A stretch of DNA of 64,000 nucleotides from positions 682,001-746,000 of the forward strand of contig OY725503.1 in the NCBI GenBank assembly GCA_963281255.1, in the 5' to 3' direction. Below are positions 58,401 to 64,000 of the stretch, piece after piece (positions within the stretch are counted from its first letter, which is position 1; every line of letters starts with the position of its first letter). Origin of the DNA: Aphrocallistes beatrix. Lineage: Eukaryota > Porifera > Hexactinellida > Sceptrulophora > Aphrocallistidae. The position numbers were made by a program, and so were the translations under genes. The notes under the pieces were generated by a model, which was given only the letters and a program-made list of their open reading frames with translations, did not search any database and was not told the origin of the DNA.

Positions 58401-61400
58401 TGCCCCATATTTGTATGGCTTCCCGCCCAAAATGGCTTAAACCGGAAATGACGCGACACATTCCAGGGGCAACGGAGGGATATATATATCTATATATATA
58501 TGCAGACGTAGAGAGTAGCATACACTTAATTAGTCAGAAGCTTAGCCAACTAAATACTAGCAAACATGCCAACTTGAGCCATGGTAAAAGCGGGACACAG
58601 CGTTGAATTTCGCGGGACATGGCGGGACGCAATAGAAAAGTATTATACATAGAATCCAAAAATGGGGGACATAATGGGTAAATTTCATGTAAAAGCGGGA
58701 CACTCGCGAAATTTAGCTCAATAGAAGAGTGAAAAAAAAGCGGGACGTCCCGCCAAAAACGGGACAGTTGACATGTATGTGCAGCAAAGGTGCGATACAA
58801 AATTTTTATTATGATTGTTTATTGTAGATAAAAGCAGCTCGACTACCAGAACAGCTAACAATGACTGAAATTAAGCGACAGGAAGTGAGCTTATGCCCAT
58901 TCCATTCTATAGATTATCTCATGCATGGTTTTAAGATTAAAATGTGCTAGGCAATGTATGAGCTCTACACGACTGAAATATCTTATAAGAAGAGCCTATC
59001 CATCCTTGTTGATGTGTTCCGTAACGACCCCAGACTCAGTCCAACCCTCCCAGAACATTTCCGTATCCTCACTCAGATAGAATACACGCACCTCTTCTCT
59101 AACGCTACCACGATGATGGAGAACTGTAGAGTGTAAGTGTATCTGTCATTTCATATTGAAAAACCTAAAACCTACTTTTCACTTAACACTTAACATTTTA
59201 ACTTTTTTTTCTCTGTTTAACATTACAAATAGTTATTAAATTTTTGTGTTTTTCTACAATTAAACTTCAATGCATTTCTAGTATTGCTCGGGAGTTGAGA
59301 AGTAGAGTGGAGAATTCAATGGTGATCGAGTCAATCACTGACATCCTCCTAAACAACGTATGTTATCTTGCCTAGGCATATTTATGGAGAAAATTCCAAT
59401 AGTTTTCAAGGACTTACCTTCGTTCTTTTAGCTTGAAAAGTTTGTATGCTTCATTCCTTACTGCAAGAATCAATACTATCAAGCTTTGAAGTATAGAGAA
59501 TTAATGTTAGTTGAACTGATACATATTTCATTTTGATATTGGGCATCTACATTATGTTAATATATTTACATTAGGTCAAACAATCCCAAGTTTTCAGATG
59601 TCATTTCTAATTTAGAGAAATCTAAGGAATGCCACAACTTGGATCTAACTTCTTTCTTAATGTTGCCTGTACAGCGAATCACTCGACTACCTCTACTCAT
59701 TTCTGTAAGATATATTATGTATTCTAAATATAATATACGACTATAGTACATGTTAACCTACCTGTAATCAAGATGAATTCTAAACTGAGCAATTTATTTG
59801 TTAAGTAACCTATGAATCTTAGGGTGATAGGATCGCGATCTTATTCTGACAATCGAATGAGGTTGGAAATCCTTTTTATTGAGAATAATCGGATGGAAGA
59901 TCGCTATCTTTTTTATCCCGATCGACTAATGCCCTACGGCTATGATCATTTTATAAAGGACACTATTTATGGCGTTTAAAATATTGGAATTGATTTCGTT
60001 TCCTTTCAGAACATTCTAGACTATACACCAGAATGCCACACAGACCATCAATCAGTGAAGAGCTCTCTCATCAAGCTGCAAGAGGTAACCTAACTCTAGC
60101 TGCCTATGATTGTCCATCCATGCACATCTCTTAACATTTATTTTATTGGCTTAGCTCGCTTTCAGATGTGACATGGAAGCTCAGATACTCACATCTTTAC
60201 AGGGACTTCACGATATCTCAGAATCTCTCGTATTTCCACAGGGAATGAGGGTATGAACTAAGATGTTGATGATTATATATCTAATTACAGTGGAATTTGC
60301 TTATTAGCAACTCGAGTTTTGCTCATAAAATGGTTGCTAATACGCGAAGTTGCTAATAAGGGAACAGAATTAACACAAAATCTTCACCTGGGACCTGAAG
60401 ATTGGTTGCTAATAGAGCAATATTGCTAATAAGCGAATTCCAATGTATAACTAAATTTAATTTTTTTAAATCGAAATGAAATACTTTAGCAAACGAGTAA
60501 GATGTTCCATAGTTTGGGACTTGTTTATTTAATCCTTGCTTAGACACTCCCTATTGTTGACCCTAAGCGGAAACTCGTGAGGCAAGGTATGATCTATCGT
60601 GTTCAGTGGAGGATGAGGAAGCTCATGAAGCCAGAGATTAAGTTTCAGAAGATACACTTGATTCTCCTCTCCGATATCGTTATTCTCACAGTACCGCTTA
60701 AGAAAGGGTAAGGAATCGTTAAGACTATGAAACTTCTGGGAAATTTATTGGGATACTACACCATTTTATGACTAAAAGTTCACAAATTGTGCATGATCAA
60801 TTCAGACATTTTTTGTATACATTACCCCCTGGGACAAATCTTAAGTTTGTGATCAGTGAAAAACGCAGAAGAATTGAGAATTTGAATTGTTTTCCACTTA
60901 AACTGAGATCAACACTTAAATCTTGATCTAACCACATATTAAGTCACTTGAAATTTCAGTTTTGTCTCTTCAATAGTTAAATTAATTAATAATATATATG
61001 ATATATCCCTTAGATTACCTGGGGTCATTTCTATTTATAGCAAAGACCCCACACTTCTAAGGTTTCCCCGCCCAAAATGACTTAACTGGAAATGAGTTAG
61101 CAAAAATCTAGCGCCATTTAAGAATTAGTATTGATTGACTGATCTCAGCAATTACAATGCATTTAGTCTGAAGAGCGAAGGTACCAACTATTCAGTGATA
61201 GACTACTGTAAGCGACAGCTGCTGACCTACAGACCCATATGCATAATCAAGAAACAGCCGTTCCCTCAGCTGAACAGAGACAGCTTCTACATGATGGCTA
61301 GATGGGTGGTCTCCCGTAAGCAGATCCCTGAGGCGTTTGCATTACACATGTTGGAAAACCATCACGGTAGAGAGGCGTGCTACCTCCTAGTCCCAAATGA

Positions 61401-62465
61401 CATGTAAGCTCCTTTCCCTCTCTTCATAACAGGATTGTTAAGTACGAACTGATTACACGAGTGTTGTCTTAGCGTCACTTTAAGGAATTTGACAAATATG
61501 AGATTTTTATGGATACCCAAACATTTGCTTGTATTATTATCTTAAATATGTTTTAAAATTTGGTATTTGGCCTTTTGATATTAGAAATTCAAGTTTCTCA
61601 AATAGTTTAACAATAAAATTCTAAAACTGAACATATAAACATTTTGAGTATACATATAAGCATATATTAAGATTTATTTTTGACACCTCTGATTACTTTT
61701 CTGGATAATATTTTTTACAGAACTGAAGCTACGCGATGGGCTCAAGCTATATCTCCACCGCTCATTCCCCGCTTCCCAGGAGAGCAATTGTATCACAACT
61801 ACGGTTAGGATACATCGGAATTTTGTTAATACTAATTGTGATCGAATTTAATCTGTGTACATTTTCAGAAGCTCCACAAGTTCAAGCCATCAGCAACTAC
61901 ACAGCTCAGATGCCAGATGAATTATCATTGGATGTTGGAGATGTTGTCTCTGTCTACAGAAAAATGCCAGATGGTATACATTCTACGATATACTATAATT
62001 ATTTATTTTCTCAAATGATCGAAACGAGAAGTATTCATATACGGATATAGTTTGCTAATTTTGACATCACAATACTTGCTTTGATTTGAAAACTCAAAGA
62101 AAAATTGTAAAATTAGGGGATTTTAGTTCATTAAGCGACCACTTTTAGGAAAAATTATGGCGAATTTTTATTAAAAAAAGCTTTATTTATACCTCAAAAC
62201 TTGAAAACATTCGTCTTAAAATAGCGGGCAGAGTCTTCGGAAATACTAAACAGATACAATAATCAAATCAATGCATTCTAACACATATTCTGTGCCTCCT
62301 TCAGGTTGGTTCGAAGGAGAGCGGATGCGGGACGCCAAGCACGGATGGTTCCCGTCCAGTCACATGGTGGAGATTGTGAACGAGAACACTCGCTCTAAGA
62401 ACATCCGCAAAGCTCAGGCGCTAAGGAGGATATCCACACTTATTAAATACAGCGATATTGTTTAA
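52425..62465 (+). CDS. Ephexin-family Rho GEF, ARHGEF16/26-like (DH-PH-SH3), 21 exons
   Basis: Activates Rho-type GTPases by nucleotide exchange. Exons: 52425-52574, 52646-52778, 53070-53300, 53654-53699, 54746-54972, 55893-56822, 57521-57627, 57976-58023, 58170-58340, 58828-58884, 58951-59132, 59282-59357, 59432-59505, 59575-59704, 60010-60084, 60155-60250, 60544-60707, 61149-61403, 61721-61803, 61869-61973, 62305-62465. All phases join to 1166 residues. The N-terminal half is disordered and Pro/Ser-rich with basic patches. DH domain: KRQEAMYELYTTEISYKKSL to LPVQRITRLPLLIS. PH domain ends with EATRWAQAI. SH3: VQAISNYTAQMPDELSLDVG, DGWFEGERMRD and GWFPSSHMVEI. DH and SH3 are closest to ARHGEF16/26. 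Exons 1-4 are short and least certain; exon 9 to 10 needs a GC donor. Confidence 0.9.
52899..53050. mobile_element. MITE family N copy 2
   Basis: Ends TGGTAATGCGGAAATGGTTC / ...GAACTATTTCCACCATACCG, flanked by TTATTAA (52892-52898 and 53051-53057). RhoGEF intron 2; ends about 20 bp before exon 3. Confidence 0.88.
53725..54042. mobile_element. Pogo-like MITE, family A copy 6, split by a family N element
   Basis: Starts at TA with ACAGTCGACTCCGCTTAATA. Its body continues on both sides of 53812-53959 and matches copy 5 in reverse. The right end is truncated after CCTCTGACCGAT. Confidence 0.8.
53812..53959. mobile_element. MITE family N copy 3, nested in family A
   Basis: Starts TGTAATGCGGAAATGGTTCG, ends ATTTCCGCCATACCG, flanked by TTCTCAT (53805-53811 and 53960-53966). 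Removing one duplication and the element restores the family A body. Confidence 0.9.
54461..54651. mobile_element. Pogo-like MITE, family A copy 7
   Basis: TA-flanked, full length. Ends ACAGTCGACTCCGCTTGATA and (reverse) ACAGTTGACTCCGCATAATA. RhoGEF intron 4, about 95 bp before exon 5. Confidence 0.88.
55031..55305. mobile_element. MITE family I copy 3, interrupted by a family G element
   Basis: Ends CAGGGCCGTAG / CTACGGCCTTG. The body is in reverse orientation to copies 1 and 2 and is split at 55104-55212. Flanking 5-bp duplication not clear here. RhoGEF intron 5. Confidence 0.82.
55104..55212. mobile_element. Family G element copy 3, nested in family I
   Basis: Ends GGGCATGCCTAATTTCC / GGAAATTAGGCATGCCC, flanked by CAAAAAGG on both sides (55096-55103 and 55213-55220). 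Three plus-oriented units of about 29 bp, then one minus unit; short GGGATCCCGTCCC junction. Confidence 0.9.
55306..55892. other. Rest of RhoGEF intron 5
   Basis: Degraded repeats with TGGTGGCTA / TTAGCCACCA motifs in both orientations (about 55510-55610), not assigned. No exon seen. Confidence 0.4.
56977..57032. repeat. (CCCTAC)n low-complexity tract
   Basis: Imperfect runs of CCCCTAC, about 55 bp, in RhoGEF intron 6. Followed at 57032-57102 by a short inverted pair CTAGAACTCGG / CCGAGTTCTATTGTA that may be a tiny pogo-like remnant. Confidence 0.6.
57333..57443. mobile_element. TTAA-flanked MITE, family J copy 2
   Basis: TTAA on both sides. Ends CTGTAGAATGCCCAGC / TGGGCATTCTACGG; interior AAAATGGCT(A/G)GGAGACATCC as in copy 1. 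Confidence 0.85.
57685..57867. mobile_element. hAT-like MITE with CAGGGGTCGGCAA end
   Basis: Ends CAGGGGTCGGCAATC / GGTTGGCGGCCTCTG, flanked by TCCTATAT and TACTATAT (8 bp, one mismatch). RhoGEF intron 7. Confidence 0.8.
58368..58452. repeat. Short repeat family Q
   Basis: GGATGGCTTGGGGTTTTTTC, then TATTTATAGTAAATG and CCGCCCAAAATGGCTTAAAC CGGAAATG. Similar segments at about 58040-58110 and 61015-61100 in the same gene. Ends not defined. Confidence 0.55.
58563..58780. mobile_element. MITE family H copy 3 (reverse)
   Basis: AAACATGCCAACTT ... AGTTGACATGTATGT with internal AAAGCGGGACA motifs; target duplication unclear. RhoGEF intron 9. Confidence 0.7.
59821..59936. repeat. MITE family P copy 2 (degraded)
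   Basis: TTAGGGTGATAGGATCGCGA ... CCCGATCGACTAATGCCCTA: end motifs of the 18577-18973 element, much shorter interior. RhoGEF intron 14. Confidence 0.65.
60286..60447. mobile_element. Pogo-like MITE, family C copy 3
   Basis: TA-flanked. Ends ACAGTGGAATTTGCTTATTA and (reverse) ACATTGGAATTCGCTTATTA. RhoGEF intron 16. Confidence 0.83.
61015..61100. repeat. Short repeat family Q, second copy
   Basis: CCTGGGGTCATTTCTATTTA and CCCGCCCAAAATGACTTAAC, matching the 58368 copy. RhoGEF intron 17. Confidence 0.5.
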
Positions 62466-63165
62466 GAACTAGAGTTTCTGTGAGGTTTATTTTATTGAAT
62501 TGAGTTGTGAGATGTTTGGAAGAGCGCGTAATGTTTTGTTTTGATGTTCTATTTCTGTTTACCTTTCTGTATGACTTGCAGAGTAATATTTCAGTGTGAT
62601 GAAGTTTCAACATTAATATTCAAGTTAGCCAAATTCCGATTGCGTTTTGTTTGTAATCAAAAGCGAATAACATCTTTCTCTTATAAATAATTGTGATGAG
62701 ACAGTGATACCAGACTTCCAAATTCTCTAATTCTAGATCTTACATGGAATTCATGTGTGTATTGGGGTTTTCTAGGGAGTACAAGAGAGAGGGACAACTT
62801 ACTTCCCCTGAAAAATTGCCTTGCTCTCCCCTAAACGTCTGAATAAAGGTAACTATCATTTATACTGCAGCCAAACTCAACAGTTAACTTCAGTCTTTCC
62901 TAAAAAGTGTCAAGTTGTCCCCTGATTTTTTCTTAGAAACATTTCTAGCCATATATTCATAATAAATCTTCGAACACACAATAATGAGTATTCAGGAAAT
63001 TTATTTTTAGCCATTTATAAATTTTGTTTACTTTATTGTAAACAAAGCATACCAAAGTTCATATCCCTAGAAACTTGCCAATTCTTTAATCAATTCCTAC
63101 AAACGAACAAAATCCTAGTGTTAAATTAATGCAGAATAAAATATTGGTAGATTGTAGACGTTATT
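62466..63165. other. Intergenic region between RhoGEF and NOB1
   Basis: AT-rich 3' UTR and NOB1 upstream sequence. No repeat with clear ends and no exon recognised. Confidence 0.5.
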
Positions 63166-63951
63166 ATGGCTAAGCCTATCGGACATTTACTGGTGGATAC
63201 GTCTGCTTTCATAAAGCTTTCACAGCTCCACCAGTGGTCCGAAGACATCGGTACAGTGGCGGGAGTGGTTGAAGAAATCAGGAACAAAGACAGTCGTATC
63301 GCTCTAACCTCTCTTCTGCCTTACACGCTGCACGTGAAAAATCCCAGTGAGAAATCGCTACAGCATGTGATTGATTTCGCGAAAAAGACTGGCGATTTTC
63401 CAGCACTTTCCAGGACAGATTTGGTTGTGATTGCTGCGACGTACGAGTTAGAGTGCATCCATGGTGTGAATAAGGGAGAAAACTTGCTTTCGCAGCCGAA
63501 GCGCTCACTCAATGCTGAACCAGTTTCATTCGCGAAAATCCTCAAAGAACTGCCGGCACACCAAATCGGATTCTACGATGGGGAGTCAGGGAAATGTGAG
63601 ACTAGTCAAGATCCACAAACTTCAGAAAGTATTGGAAATGAGACCAAAACTGGCATCTTAGAAATAAACAAAGGTATAAGTGCTATGCAGATAGATGATT
63701 CAGTCCATCCCATGGAACATTCTAGAAATATGGATTCTAGTGCTGAGGAGTCGGTAGAGAGTAGTGATGACGGAGAAGGTTGGATAACATCATCTAACAT
63801 TAGTGACGTCACGACACTGTTAGGTGGCACTATACAGGAGACACCACATGACATACAAGTAGCCTGTATCACCTCTGACTTCGCCATTCAGAATGTGCTG
63901 CTACAAATGGGACTGCAAGTACTCTCCATTGACGGGATGCTCATAACACAG
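63166..63951 (+). CDS. NOB1: NOB1 endonuclease, first exon (gene continues past right edge)
   Basis: 262 residues from the ATG at 63166 to the donor CAG|GTAAGA at 63951. NOB1 is the PIN-domain endonuclease that makes the final 3' cut of 18S rRNA in pre-40S particles. Visible: HLLVDTSAFIKLSQL (first PIN acid), VVEEIRNKDSR, FAKKTGDFPALSRTDLVVIA (later PIN acids), an acidic linker (ESSDDGEGWITSSNI, the conserved GWIT(P/S)SN box), and CITSDFAIQNVLLQMGLQVL, which in human is followed by the zinc ribbon. The zinc ribbon must be in exons beyond the window. Missing parts are due to the window end, not damage. Confidence 0.95.
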
Positions 63952-64000
63952 GTAAGACGGTATGCGTTGCAATGTAGAGTCTGCATGAAAAACACGTTTC

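Overview
This is a eukaryotic, almost certainly metazoan, nuclear window. Genes carry spliceosomal introns (GT-AG, one probable GC-AG, the shortest about 65 bp). The gene set includes tankyrase, CLIP3/4-type CAP-Gly, CSDE1/UNR, an ephexin-type RhoGEF and an Ig/TSP1 matrix protein. Nineteen genes in 64 kb, many of them intronless, point to a compact invertebrate genome. A sponge or another early-branching animal such as a ctenophore would fit, but the sequence alone does not settle the phylum.

Layout. 0-1.3 kb: an unrecognised coiled-coil protein, open at the left edge. 1.85-10.2 kb: methylenetetrahydrofolate reductase in 11 exons, with two intronless secreted-enzyme genes inside its introns (a DNase I-like nuclease in intron 3 and an antisense carboxypeptidase M-like enzyme in intron 4). 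11.1-11.9 kb: a Rab GTPase. 12.4-14.7 kb: a head-to-head, nearly identical pair of 2-oxoglutarate/Fe(II) oxygenases forming a large inverted repeat. 15.4-22.1 kb: three divergent paralogues of a helical protein family with a central Gly-rich hydrophobic hairpin; two of them lie inside tankyrase intron 1. 17.3-31.3 kb: tankyrase in 8 exons. 32.2-33.8 kb: eIF2 gamma. 34.9-36.8 kb: two intronless coiled-coil proteins, one tropomyosin-like. 37.7-41.8 kb (minus): a 1,372-residue intronless secreted protein with mostly cysteine-less Ig-like repeats, two TSP1 repeats and a C-terminal PLAC-like module. 43.7-46.7 kb (minus): CLIP3/4-like protein. 47.6-50.2 kb: CSDE1/UNR. 52.4-62.5 kb: a 21-exon ARHGEF16/26-like RhoGEF. 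63.2 kb to the right edge: first exon of NOB1.

Introns and intergenic DNA are crowded with short non-autonomous DNA transposons (MITEs). At least a dozen families can be told apart by their terminal inverted repeats and target-site duplications: pogo-like with TA, hAT-like with 8 bp, TTAA-flanked, and families with 5, 6, 7 and 8-9 bp duplications. Three clear cases of one element inserted in another were found. No transposase gene was recognised.

The genes are mostly unrelated housekeeping and signalling genes and form no operon. The most interesting local structures are the hairpin-protein trio interleaved with tankyrase, the inverted oxygenase pair, the cysteine-less Ig protein, and an unusual MITE family built from variable-number tandem units in opposed orientation.
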